Source: Clostridium akagii DSM 12554
GTDB taxonomy: Bacteria; Bacillota; Clostridia; Clostridiales; Clostridiaceae
Assembly (NCBI RefSeq): GCF_000686725.1
Contig: NZ_KK366008.1
Location: 76,074 to 140,073 of the forward strand
DNA length: 64,000 bases
Reading direction: 5' to 3'
Shown: piece after piece, positions 34,965 to 44,412 of the stretch
Layout: every line of letters begins with the position of its first letter
Numbering within the stretch: the first letter of the stretch is position 1
The notes under the pieces: model-generated
What the model saw: the letters and a program-made list of their open reading frames with translations, nothing else
Databases searched by the model: none
Told to the model about the DNA's origin: nothing
Position numbers and translations under genes: made by a program

Positions 34965-35456
34965 CTATAAACTATTGAGTATTTCAACTTTAAAAATTTC
35001 AATTTTTTTCAAAAATTCTTTGTTTTTTATATCTTCTCTTGATACCTTTAACCTACCTATTGGCTTATTCCGTGAAAATCTCTCTATTTCATCAGATATT
35101 TTAAATGATTTGTAACAATTGGATAATTGTGTGCAAAAATAAGCTATTTTTTTAAATTTGGAATTATTTTTTGTTATGTACGCTTTTAATGCCGGCGTAA
35201 TGTGTGATGCCCATACAGGTGAACCTAATACTACAATATCATAGTTTTCTGGATCATATATACATGCTTTAATTGGCGTTTTTCTTTTTAAAAGGGCATC
35301 TACCAAACATTTTACATAGCCTATAATTCCAGTTCTCTTCTTAAGGTCTACTATCTCTTCAATATCACAGTTAAGCTCTCTACTTATGCATTCAGCAACC
35401 TTCTTGGTAGTACTTGTCTTAGAATAGAAAACAACTAGTATTTTCTTATTTGACAT
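34965..35456 (-). CDS. Flavodoxin-family protein
   Basis: A 163-residue protein with a flavodoxin fold. The phosphate-binding FMN loop is YSKTSTTKKVA (about residues 10-20), and the second FMN loop is GSPVWASHITPALKAYI (about 76-92). It is longer at the C-terminus than classic flavodoxins and resembles the protoporphyrinogen-oxidase-like/flavodoxin group in Clostridium. Its electron partner is not evident. I chose ATG 35456 with GGAGA nine bases upstream over an in-frame GTG at 35465. Confidence 0.85.
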   Translation of the reverse strand: MSNKKILVVFYSKTSTTKKVAECISRELNCDIEEIVDLKKRTGIIGYVKCLVDALLKRKTPIKACIYDPENYDIVVLGSPVWASHITPALKAYITKNNSKFKKIAYFCTQLSNCYKSFKISDEIERFSRNKPIGRLKVSREDIKNKEFLKKIEIFKVEILNSL

Positions 35457-35563
35457 AATTATCACTCTCCATAATTATAAGTACCGAAGCATTAATAATA
35501 GGCTTATTATACCATATATTGATGTTTTAGACTATTTTTTCCTCCAATTGTCTTGTTTTATGT

Positions 35564-36679
35564 TTAAGCACTTATATACTGATAGTAATAACACTGAATT
35601 TTTCCGTTATAAAGCTTTCTATTTTTATTTGACTTTTGTCCAAATAATTTTTCAAAATCCTTATGTGGTGTTATCACAAATACAGACCAACAATTAAGCT
35701 GTGAATGTATTTTACCAAAATCTCTACAAATTTGATCTACTTCTCTTTCTTCACCAATTCTTTCTCCATAAGGAGGATTGGAAATAATATAACCATACTT
35801 TTGTTTAGAGGAGAACTCATTCATTGGCAATTTCTGAAAAGCAATATATTCATTTACTCCTGCCTTTATGGCATTATCAGTGGCAGTTTTTAAAACCCAA
35901 GTATCAATATCAGAACCTAAAAGTCTAAACTCTTCTTTATTTACGGCTTTTCTGGCACCATCTCTTACCTGCTCCCACATTTCTTTATCTGCTCCTGGCC
36001 ATTCTTCACATATAAATGTTCTATTAAGCCCTGGCGCCATATTTTTACCTATCATGGCAGCTTCTATTAAAATTGTGCCTGAACCACAACAAACATCTGC
36101 TAGAGATTTAGACGGTTCCCATTTACTTATTAATACTAAAGCCGCTGCAAGAGTTTCTTTTAATGGAGCTCCACCTGAATTTTCTCTATACCCTCTTTTA
36201 TGAAGTCCTGGACCTGTGGTATCTATAGTTAGGGTTACTATGTCCTTTAATAATGCAACTTCTATTTTGTATTCAGGTCCATCTTCTGTAAACCAATCTT
36301 TTTTGTATTTAAGTTTCATGGACTCAACTACAGCCTTTTTAACAATAGATTGACAATCAGGAACACTAAATAGTTTAGATTTAATGGACTTACCTACCAC
36401 GTGCATATTTCCATTTATAGGTATGATATCTCCCCAAGGCACCTTCTTTGTACCTTGGAAAAGTTCTTCAAAACTTTCTGCCTTAAAACTAGCTACTTTT
36501 ATTAAAATTCTTTCCGCCGTTCTAAGCCATGTATTTGCAATTGCTATGTCCATTTCATCCCCAGAAAACATAACCTTACCATCTTCCACCGTAAGGTCCT
36601 CGTAACCCAAGTTTTTTAGTTCCTTTGCTGTAATTGCCTCTATTCCAAAAGTTGTTGTTGCTATTATTGTATAATCCAT
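35564..36679 (-). CDS. THUMP-domain 23S rRNA guanine-N2 methyltransferase (RlmL/YpsC type)
   Basis: A 371-residue RNA methyltransferase. The N-terminal THUMP domain spans about residues 45-155, then a Rossmann methyltransferase domain with motif I LADVCCGSGTILIEAA (about 196-211) and the catalytic NPPYGER (about 300-306). RlmL/YpsC-type enzymes methylate G2445 of 23S rRNA at N2. Unlike E. coli RlmKL it has only the RlmL part. Start ATG 36679 behind AGGAG. The M16C protease gene ends 28 bases upstream. Confidence 0.9.
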   Translation of the reverse strand: MDYTIIATTTFGIEAITAKELKNLGYEDLTVEDGKVMFSGDEMDIAIANTWLRTAERILIKVASFKAESFEELFQGTKKVPWGDIIPINGNMHVVGKSIKSKLFSVPDCQSIVKKAVVESMKLKYKKDWFTEDGPEYKIEVALLKDIVTLTIDTTGPGLHKRGYRENSGGAPLKETLAAALVLISKWEPSKSLADVCCGSGTILIEAAMIGKNMAPGLNRTFICEEWPGADKEMWEQVRDGARKAVNKEEFRLLGSDIDTWVLKTATDNAIKAGVNEYIAFQKLPMNEFSSKQKYGYIISNPPYGERIGEEREVDQICRDFGKIHSQLNCWSVFVITPHKDFEKLFGQKSNKNRKLYNGKIQCYYYQYISA

Positions 36680-36707
36680 ATATATTTTCTCCTATCAATT
36701 CATTCTA

Positions 36708-39635
36708 TTAAAATATATTTATAACTTTTGAGAAAATTTCTTTGTTCTGTTCTATCTTTTCTTTTCCCCCAAGTACACAAATATAATTTTCCTTCATACA
36801 TTTATCTATTATAGTGCTTAACTTACTAATATCCAAGACTTTTGTATCTAAAACCTCTTCTCGCTCTTTCTGAAGAAGTTTTTTATCTAATTTGCTAATA
36901 TATATGGCTGCTTCTCTTTCAGAGATCATGGAATTTGACAAAGGTGTATCCAATGAATTTATTGTCCCTAAAATATATTTTGTCATTTCTCTTTCATCTG
37001 TGGTAAAATTCTCTAGATATTTTGCAAACTCATCGTATGCTTTTAATGTCTCATTTATATTAGGATCTCTATATGAGCATATAGACATACTCCCACTTCT
37101 TCCAAAATTGATAAACACTCCATAAGCTCCACCCTTAACTCTTACATTATTCCATAGATAATCATAATTTGCTATAGTTTTAAGCACTAAAAATTTACCA
37201 GTATACTTAAATCCGAATTTAGAATAGTCATTTCCTTTACCTACATACTGTACATTTGATGAAGTTACCAATGCTTCATTGCCTTTTTTTAATTCAAAAT
37301 TATAGTGTTGTTTTTCAAAATGTTCATCTCTTATATTACTTTCAGTCATAACCTTAATTTTTGATAATAGGTCACCATATTCTTTTTTTGATGTACATAA
37401 CCCTATAATTAAATTTTCTCTATTAAATACACATTTTGAAACTTCACGTAATTTGTCTAAAATTCCATCCATATTGTCATCCAAGTTTTTCTCTAATTTT
37501 ACCAAAAATTCATAAAATGTAAGCCCATTTGTAACTTCATTATATTGTGCAATATTAGAATAATATGAGTTTAATCTTGTACCTACTATTCTAATGCTAC
37601 CACTTACAATAACCATTTCCATTCTGGATTTTAATTCATAGAACAGTTCTTTAATTCTCACTTTATTTTCAAATTTAGTCAAGTTTATTGTTTCATTAAA
37701 TAACTTTATAAGCATATCTAATTTTTCATGAATGCATTTACCCTTAACAACAAATTTAGGATAGTACTTTTTAATATCAGTGGAATCCGAATATATATCC
37801 ACATCAAAATCCACCCCACCAGTATGAATATTTATTTCATTTGATAGTTCCTCATAGGAATAATTTTCAGTTCCTATTTTGCTTAAGAAATAGGATAGCA
37901 GTGTGCTATATGGTAGTAGTTCTTGCTTTACGCTACTAGCATCAAAATACATATCCACATAATCTATACCATTTGTATCACGTTCAGTATACAAAATTTT
38001 ATAGTCCTTAATTACTTCTAAATTTGACTTATATACTTCTGCCTTCCTATTTACATCAGCAATTGATAATAAGGGTATTTTTAACAAGTCTTCTTTTTTA
38101 TCTGGAGAAGATTGCCTCTTAATTAGTGATTTTGTTTCATTAATGATTCTCTCTATTTCAGTATCATCTATAGAATCTTTATACGCCTTTAGTTTTGCTC
38201 GCTCCTTCTCTGCTTTTTCCTCTGCCAAACCATTTTTAGGTATTACAGAAAATAGTAGTGTATGATCATTATTTAACAAATATTTTTCTATTAATTTCTC
38301 AAAATAGTTATTTTTAGCGCCTTCTTTTATAGACTTCATAACTTCATTAAATTCTAAGTTTTCAAAAGGCAACCCACCATGCAAAATACTTCCCATTATC
38401 CTGTCACAATATACTAGTCCTTTTGGGTAAGTATTGTAATCACCTTCTCTTAAATCAAATTCTTTGGAATTTATTACAGCTTCAATCAAATCCTTGTCAA
38501 TACCATCCCGTACAATATTCTTAAGGCCATCAAGAACAACGTTCTTGAATGTTTCCTTGTCTTCTTCATTTGAATTCTTTATCACAATGCTCATGGAACT
38601 CTGAAGCATACTGTTATTATATAAACCAAATGCATCTTTACAAATATCAGCTTTAACAATTGCACTTTTAAGTGGTGATGCCGCAGTTTCAAGTAGAATA
38701 TCCTCAAGCAAATCAAAAGCTAGATTAAGCTCCCTGTCTGCCACATCAGTAAGCACAAAATTAAGGCTTATATATGTTTTATTTTTTGTATCCTCATCTT
38801 TTGCCACTGGATAATAGTTTAATTTTGTTTTCATCCCACTGAAAAGTTTTTGTTTTTTTATCTCAATCTTTTCATTATTATTGCTAAAATCCTTTAAATA
38901 AGATTCATCTATAAATTTTAGTTCCTGTAAAATATCAATATCCCCATATAAATAAATATAGCTGTTTGATGGGTGATAATATTTTTTATGATAATCTAAA
39001 AATTCCTTATAAGTAAGATTCGGAATATCTTGTGGATCACCGCCTGAATCATAGCTGTATGGAGAGTCTGGAAACAAGTTAGAACTTATTCCTCTAAAAA
39101 GTAGTGATTCTGGTGAAGAATACACCCCTTGCATTTCGTTATATACTACACCTTTGTATGATAGGTCTCCATCCTTATCATTAAGTTCATAATGCCAACC
39201 TTCTTGTTTTAGTATTTCTGGATATTTATATATATTAGGATAAAACACCGCATCCAAGTATACATCCATAAGATTTCTGAAATCCTTGTCATTTTTACTT
39301 GCTATAGGATACATTGTTTTATCTGGATAAGTTGCTGCATTAAGATATGTGTTAAGTGATCCTTTAGCTAGTTCCACAAAAGGCTCTTTGGAAGGAAATT
39401 TTCTTGAACCACACAAAACAGAATGCTCTAGTATATGAAAAACTCCTGTGCTATTGTCTGGAAGAGTCCTAAAACTTATGGAAAAAACTTTATTATCGTC
39501 TTCATTTTCTATATATATAAGCTTTGCTCCACTTTTTTCATGTAGAAAAACATGACCAGTGGAATTTATATCCTCTATTTTTTTCTCTTCAATTAATTTA
39601 AATCCGTTATAAACCTTGCTTATTTCAAATTTCAT
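36708..39635 (-). CDS. M16C zinc metallopeptidase (insulinase/presequence protease type)
   Basis: A 975-residue peptidase. The inverted zinc motif is H67-I-L-E70-H71 in GVFHILEHSVLCGS, with the distal Glu in the YNEMQGVYSSPE region about 75 residues on. The length and the M16C-associated linker place it with PreP/falcilysin-type oligopeptide-degrading enzymes, which form a closed two-half chamber. No signal peptide is visible, so it should act in the cytoplasm on short peptides. Start ATG 39635 behind GAGGGG. It is divergent from aspA. Confidence 0.9.
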   Translation of the reverse strand: MKFEISKVYNGFKLIEEKKIEDINSTGHVFLHEKSGAKLIYIENEDDNKVFSISFRTLPDNSTGVFHILEHSVLCGSRKFPSKEPFVELAKGSLNTYLNAATYPDKTMYPIASKNDKDFRNLMDVYLDAVFYPNIYKYPEILKQEGWHYELNDKDGDLSYKGVVYNEMQGVYSSPESLLFRGISSNLFPDSPYSYDSGGDPQDIPNLTYKEFLDYHKKYYHPSNSYIYLYGDIDILQELKFIDESYLKDFSNNNEKIEIKKQKLFSGMKTKLNYYPVAKDEDTKNKTYISLNFVLTDVADRELNLAFDLLEDILLETAASPLKSAIVKADICKDAFGLYNNSMLQSSMSIVIKNSNEEDKETFKNVVLDGLKNIVRDGIDKDLIEAVINSKEFDLREGDYNTYPKGLVYCDRIMGSILHGGLPFENLEFNEVMKSIKEGAKNNYFEKLIEKYLLNNDHTLLFSVIPKNGLAEEKAEKERAKLKAYKDSIDDTEIERIINETKSLIKRQSSPDKKEDLLKIPLLSIADVNRKAEVYKSNLEVIKDYKILYTERDTNGIDYVDMYFDASSVKQELLPYSTLLSYFLSKIGTENYSYEELSNEINIHTGGVDFDVDIYSDSTDIKKYYPKFVVKGKCIHEKLDMLIKLFNETINLTKFENKVRIKELFYELKSRMEMVIVSGSIRIVGTRLNSYYSNIAQYNEVTNGLTFYEFLVKLEKNLDDNMDGILDKLREVSKCVFNRENLIIGLCTSKKEYGDLLSKIKVMTESNIRDEHFEKQHYNFELKKGNEALVTSSNVQYVGKGNDYSKFGFKYTGKFLVLKTIANYDYLWNNVRVKGGAYGVFINFGRSGSMSICSYRDPNINETLKAYDEFAKYLENFTTDEREMTKYILGTINSLDTPLSNSMISEREAAIYISKLDKKLLQKEREEVLDTKVLDISKLSTIIDKCMKENYICVLGGKEKIEQNKEIFSKVINIF

Positions 39636-39916
39636 ATATTTTGCCCCTCTCTTTTAGTATTGCATCTAAAAAATAAACTATTATAACCCATTTTTGTTTT
39701 TTTAAACGCCTAAGTCAAATAAGTAGATAGATGTATTATAATTCTTTACTTTACTTTATTCAATATAATGCTTTACTTCACACGATTATTCTTCTAAATT
39801 TTATAATTATTTATGCACCCAATATTGATCTATGATTTGAATTTACATCTCCACTTTGCTAAAATATGATTTAGGTATCTGAAATAAAATAACAAATAAA
39901 TCACAGGAGTGATGTA

Positions 39917-41320
39917 ATGGATGATTTTAGAATAGAAAAAGATATTTTAGGTGAAATGAAAATATCCAATAATATATATTATGGTATAAATACGCTAAGG
40001 TCCATTAATAACTTTAGTATAAGCAATAAAAAAGCAAACTATAAAATCATCACTGCAATTGTAACAGTAAAAATGGCTTGCACCCTTGCCAATAAAAAGC
40101 TCAACTACCTTACTAGTGAAAAAGCAGATGCAATTATAACTGCTTGTAACAAAATATTAAAAGGCGAATTTATTGATCAATTTGTTACGGATTCACTTCA
40201 AGGTGGAGCAGGCACATCAACTAATATGAATGTAAATGAAGTACTAAGTAATATTGCCATAGAGGTTTTAGGTGGGCATAAAGGTAATTATTCTATTATA
40301 AATCCCATTGATGATGTTAACATGTCTCAATCTACAAATGACGTTTATCCTACTGCAATGAGGATAGCCGCTATAAAACTTCTAAGAACTACTTCTGATG
40401 CATTCAGTAAACTTCAAGATGCTCTCCAAATTAAGGAGAACCAATTTGCCAATATCTTAAAACTTGGGAGAACTGAACTGATGGATGCACTTCCTATAAT
40501 GGCTGGTCAACAATTTGGTGCCTATGCCAGAGCTATTGCAAGGGATAGATGGAGACTTTATAAAGTGGAGGAAAGGCTTCGAGAAACAAATATTGGTGGT
40601 ACAGCAATTGGAACAGGCATGAATGCTTCTCAAAAATATATTTTCCTAGTTACTGATATATTACAAGATATTACTGGTCTCGGGCTTTCACGAAGCGATT
40701 TTCCTATTGATACTACTCAAAATATGGATGTATTTGTGGAAGTATCCGGACTACTAAAGGCTGCGGCGGTAAATCTAATGAAAATTTCAAATGATATTAG
40801 ACTTTTAGGTAGTGGACCTAGTGGTGGCATAGGTGAACTTATTGTTCCACCTGTTCAAGCTGGCTCTAGCATAATGGCTGGTAAAGTTAATCCTGTGATT
40901 TTAGAAATGGTTGCACAAGTTTCCATGAAAGTAATTGCCAATGATACAGCAATTACACTAGCCGCTTCTAGTGGTCAGTTAGAGCTTAATGCTTTCGCTC
41001 CCATAATTGCAGATAGTATTTTGGATTCACTGGAAATTCTTAAAAATGCTGTTAATACGCTTACGGACAAATGCATTATAAATATAGATGTAGACGCAAA
41101 AAATTGTAGCATAAATTTAGAAAATTCAAATGTATTAGTTACAGCTCTTGTGCCTTACATTGGATATGACAAAGCTTCTGAAATATATAAAAGATCTCTT
41201 TTAGAAAATAGACCTGTTAGATATATAATTGAAACTGAACAAATACTTGGAAAAGATTTATTAGACAAAATATTTAATCCTTTGTCACTAACAAGTCCAG
41301 GTATTCCAGGAAAAAACTAA
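39917..41320 (+). CDS. aspA: Aspartate ammonia-lyase family protein, hydF-linked
   Basis: A 467-residue member of the fumarase/aspartase family. GGAGTSTNMNVNEV (about 96-109), MSQSTNDVYPTAMR (about 135-148) and GRTELMDALP match aspartase, which converts aspartate to fumarate and ammonia. The flexible catalytic loop reads GSSIMAGKVNP (316-326) with catalytic Ser318; the usual Pro after SSxM is replaced by Ala321. It lies 20 bases before hydF, a pairing seen in other clostridial hydrogenase-maturation clusters. Start ATG 39917 behind CAGGAGTGATG. Confidence 0.88.
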   Translation: MDDFRIEKDILGEMKISNNIYYGINTLRSINNFSISNKKANYKIITAIVTVKMACTLANKKLNYLTSEKADAIITACNKILKGEFIDQFVTDSLQGGAGTSTNMNVNEVLSNIAIEVLGGHKGNYSIINPIDDVNMSQSTNDVYPTAMRIAAIKLLRTTSDAFSKLQDALQIKENQFANILKLGRTELMDALPIMAGQQFGAYARAIARDRWRLYKVEERLRETNIGGTAIGTGMNASQKYIFLVTDILQDITGLGLSRSDFPIDTTQNMDVFVEVSGLLKAAAVNLMKISNDIRLLGSGPSGGIGELIVPPVQAGSSIMAGKVNPVILEMVAQVSMKVIANDTAITLAASSGQLELNAFAPIIADSILDSLEILKNAVNTLTDKCIINIDVDAKNCSINLENSNVLVTALVPYIGYDKASEIYKRSLLENRPVRYIIETEQILGKDLLDKIFNPLSLTSPGIPGKN

Positions 41321-41340
41321 ACAGAATTGGATGGTGTCTC

Positions 41341-42585
41341 ATGAGTAATTTAAATCAAACCCCTATGTCAAATAGGATACATATATCCCTATTTGGTAAA
41401 ACAAACGTAGGTAAATCAAGTGTAATCAATGCACTTACAGATCAAAATGTATCGCTAGTATCCAATGTTAAAGGAACTACTACTGATCCAGTTTACAAAT
41501 CAATGGAACTTATGGAACTGGGTCCTGTAGTATTCATTGACACAGCCGGTCTTGATGATGATACAGAATTAGGACAGCTACGAGAGGAAAAAACCATTGA
41601 TGTATTAAACAAAACTGACATTGCAATAATAATTGTAGATTCAGTATCCGGAATAAGTAATTTTGATGTTGAAATTATCAGTAAGATAAAAGAAAAAACT
41701 ATCCCTATCGTTGGTATTTTAAATAAAATAGACTTAAAACCCGTTAGTGATGAAGAACTATTAAATTTTGAGAGAAAGCTAGGACTTAAACTCATTAGAG
41801 TTTCCGCTATAACTCACCTTGGAATTTTAGATGTTAAAAACAGTTTGATTAAAAGTGTTCCAAATGATGAGGATAAATTTAAAATTGTTGGTGATTTGAT
41901 TTCACCAGGTGATTTTGTAATTCTTGTGACTCCTATTGACAAGGCCGCACCAAAAGGAAGACTTATACTCCCACAACAACAAGTTATACGAGATGTTTTA
42001 GAAAGTGACGCTATAGCAATTGTTACAAAAGAATTTGAGCTCCGAGAAACTCTTCAAAATTTAAATAAAAAACCAAGTCTTGTTATTACAGACTCCCAGG
42101 CGTTTTTAAAGGTGGCTGCGGATACACCGAAGGATATACCTTTAACTTCTTTCTCGATTCTTCTAGCTAGATATAAAGGCGATCTAAATGAATTAGTACA
42201 TGGAGCAGCTGCCATAAAAAATCTTAAAGATGGTGACAAAATTCTCATTGCTGAGGCATGCACTCATCACAGGCAATCTGATGATATTGGTAAGGTAAAA
42301 ATACCAAGATGGCTTAGACAAAATACAGGGAAAGATTTGCAATTTGAATTTTCTAGTGGCTTCACCTTTCCTGAAAACATTAAAGACTATGCTTTAATTG
42401 TCCATTGTGCGGGTTGTATGTTAAATAGGCGTGCAATGCTTCATAGAATTTCCTCAGCAGTTAATGCCAATGTTCCCATAGTAAACTATGGTGTTCTCAT
42501 TGCCTACGTTCAAGGCATCCTTCAGCGAACTCTTGCTCCCTTTCCTGCTGCAAGACTTGAATTAGAAGAAGACTTAGACATATAA
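41341..42585 (+). CDS. hydF: [FeFe]-hydrogenase maturation GTPase HydF
   Basis: A 414-residue protein with three domains: an N-terminal Ras-like GTPase (G19-KTNVGKS, DTAGLDDD and NKID), a dimerisation region (about 180-260), and a C-terminal cluster domain with Cys307-x-His309 and Cys356-x-x-Cys359 that binds a [4Fe-4S] cluster. HydF is the scaffold on which the 2Fe subcluster is completed and from which it is handed to the hydrogenase. HydE, HydG and the hydrogenase are not in the window. It is cotranscribed with aspA. The SD is only GGATGGTG, but the conserved sequence begins right after the chosen ATG. Confidence 0.95.
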   Translation: MSNLNQTPMSNRIHISLFGKTNVGKSSVINALTDQNVSLVSNVKGTTTDPVYKSMELMELGPVVFIDTAGLDDDTELGQLREEKTIDVLNKTDIAIIIVDSVSGISNFDVEIISKIKEKTIPIVGILNKIDLKPVSDEELLNFERKLGLKLIRVSAITHLGILDVKNSLIKSVPNDEDKFKIVGDLISPGDFVILVTPIDKAAPKGRLILPQQQVIRDVLESDAIAIVTKEFELRETLQNLNKKPSLVITDSQAFLKVAADTPKDIPLTSFSILLARYKGDLNELVHGAAAIKNLKDGDKILIAEACTHHRQSDDIGKVKIPRWLRQNTGKDLQFEFSSGFTFPENIKDYALIVHCAGCMLNRRAMLHRISSAVNANVPIVNYGVLIAYVQGILQRTLAPFPAARLELEEDLDI

Positions 42586-42589
42586 AAAA

Positions 42590-42627
42590 AGTACTTAGAA
42601 AATGAGTTTAATCATTTTCTAAGTACT
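42590..42627. terminator. Bidirectional terminator shared by hydF and the ABC-F gene
   Basis: A perfect 16-bp inverted repeat: AGTACTTAGAAAATGA (42590-42605) and TCATTTTCTAAGTACT (42612-42627). It ends hydF on the plus strand; the right arm is inside the last codons of the convergent ABC-F gene. Confidence 0.8.
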
Positions 42628-44191
42628 CTTCAAATTTCATTTTTTTATCTACTATTCCACTAGGAGTTATTTCAATTACTCTATTGGCTATGGTATCTAT
42701 AAACTGATGATCGTGTGAAACAAATATCATATTTCCAGCAAAATCAATAAGACCATTGTTAAGTGCCGTAATTGATTCCAAATCTAGATGATTTGTAGGC
42801 TCATCTAACATAAGAAAATTAGCAGAACTCAGCATCATCTTTGAAAGCATACATCTAACTTTCTCACCACCAGACAAAACATCTGCCTTTTTAAGTGCTT
42901 CTTCTCCAGAAAACAACATTCTTCCTAGAAATCCTCTTATAAAACTCTCTGTTTTATCTTCTGAAAACTGTCTTAGCCAGTCTACAAGACTTAGACTACC
43001 ATCTTTAAAATATTCCGCATTATCTAATGGAAAGTATGATTTTGTAATTGTAACTCCAAATTTAAATGTGCCACTATCTGGCTGAATTTCACCCATTAAA
43101 ATTTTAAATAAGGTTGTCTTTGCTATTTCGCTTTCACCTACAAGAACTATTTTATCGCCTTTATTTACAATAAAACTTACATCATTTAATACCTTAACGC
43201 CTTCTACTGTGGCACTTATACCTTCTACACTTAAGATATCATTACCAGCTTCTCTTTCAGCTTTAAATCCAACAAAAGGATACCGTCTAGTAGATGGTTT
43301 AATGTCATCTAAGTTTATTTTATCTAAAAGTTTTTTTCTTGAAGTTGCTTGTTTTGCCTTAGATGCATTTGAACTAAATCTAGCAATAAATGCTTGTAAT
43401 TCTCCCATTTTCTCTTCTTTTTTCTTATTTTGATCCTTAGAAATTCTAAGTGCCAATTGACTGGATTCATACCAGAAATCATAATTTCCAACATATAGTT
43501 GAATTTTCCCAAAATCCACATCAGCCATATGAGTACATACACTGTTTAGAAAATGTCTATCATGTGATACAACAATAACTGTTCCTTCAAAATTTATCAA
43601 AAATTCTTCAAGCCAATTTATTGATTCCATATCCAAGTAGTTTGTAGGCTCATCTAAAAGAAGTACATCTGGATTGCCAAATAATGCTTGAGCAAGAAGA
43701 ACTCTTACTTTTTGTGATCCACTTAGTTCGCTCATTTTTTTGTCATGCTCCACTACTGGTATTCCAAGTCCCATTAGAAGTGTTGCTGCTTCTGATTCCG
43801 CTTCCCATCCATTTAACTCAGCAAATTCCCCTTCTAGCTCTGCAGTTTTCATACCATCTTCATCTGTAAAATTTTCTTTTGCATAAATGGCATCTTTTTC
43901 TACCATAATCTGATAAAGTTTTTGATGTCCCATAATTACAGTTTGCAGCACCTGAAATTCATCAAACTGAAAATGGTCTTGTTTTAACACTGCAAGTCTA
44001 GCTCCTGGATGCAAACTTACATCTCCTGAATTAGTTTCTATTTCTCCTGATAATATCTTTAAAAAGGTAGATTTTCCTGCACCATTAGCACCTATAACAC
44101 CATAGCAATTACCTGAATTAAATTGTATACTTACATCCTCAAATAATTTTCTTCCACCATAACTTAAACTTACATTAGTTGTACTTATCAT
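42608..44191 (-). CDS. ABC-F family ATPase (YkpA/YbiT type)
   Basis: A 527-residue protein with two ABC domains and no membrane segments. Domain 1 has Walker A GANGAGKST, signature LSGSQ and LLLDEPTNYLD; domain 2 has signature LSGGEK and LMLDEPTNHLD. The linker (about 240-300) is charged and helical, typical of ABC-F factors that act on the ribosome. The second Walker A reads GESEIAKT (near residue 355), lacking the Gly of GK[ST]; this may be a trait of its subfamily. Start ATG 44191 behind GGATGG. A drug-resistance role is not indicated. Confidence 0.9.
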   Translation of the reverse strand: MISTTNVSLSYGGRKLFEDVSIQFNSGNCYGVIGANGAGKSTFLKILSGEIETNSGDVSLHPGARLAVLKQDHFQFDEFQVLQTVIMGHQKLYQIMVEKDAIYAKENFTDEDGMKTAELEGEFAELNGWEAESEAATLLMGLGIPVVEHDKKMSELSGSQKVRVLLAQALFGNPDVLLLDEPTNYLDMESINWLEEFLINFEGTVIVVSHDRHFLNSVCTHMADVDFGKIQLYVGNYDFWYESSQLALRISKDQNKKKEEKMGELQAFIARFSSNASKAKQATSRKKLLDKINLDDIKPSTRRYPFVGFKAEREAGNDILSVEGISATVEGVKVLNDVSFIVNKGDKIVLVGESEIAKTTLFKILMGEIQPDSGTFKFGVTITKSYFPLDNAEYFKDGSLSLVDWLRQFSEDKTESFIRGFLGRMLFSGEEALKKADVLSGGEKVRCMLSKMMLSSANFLMLDEPTNHLDLESITALNNGLIDFAGNMIFVSHDHQFIDTIANRVIEITPSGIVDKKMKFEEYLEND

Positions 44192-44323
44192 TAAATTACC
44201 ATCCTTTTTTTAGTTTTAATAATTACCAATTCAAATTATTATTACCTTTAAAACTACAAGTCATTATAACATATCCTATAATGCTATGGGAACATTAAAT
44301 TAATTTTAGGATTCCTCTAAACC

Positions 44324-44352
44324 TTTCGATACATCTAAATGTATGGTATAAT
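44324..44352 (+). promoter_or_regulatory. Candidate promoter of the CvfB-like gene
   Basis: TTTCGA (44324-44329), 17 bases and a perfect TATAAT (44347-44352). The spacer holds the inverted repeat ATACAT-CTAA-ATGTAT (44329-44344). Confidence 0.5.
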
Positions 44353-44412
44353 ATATAGACTTAATAAAGTAAAACTTCACTACAGTGAGTTTTAAAGGAG
44401 GAACAAAATTTT

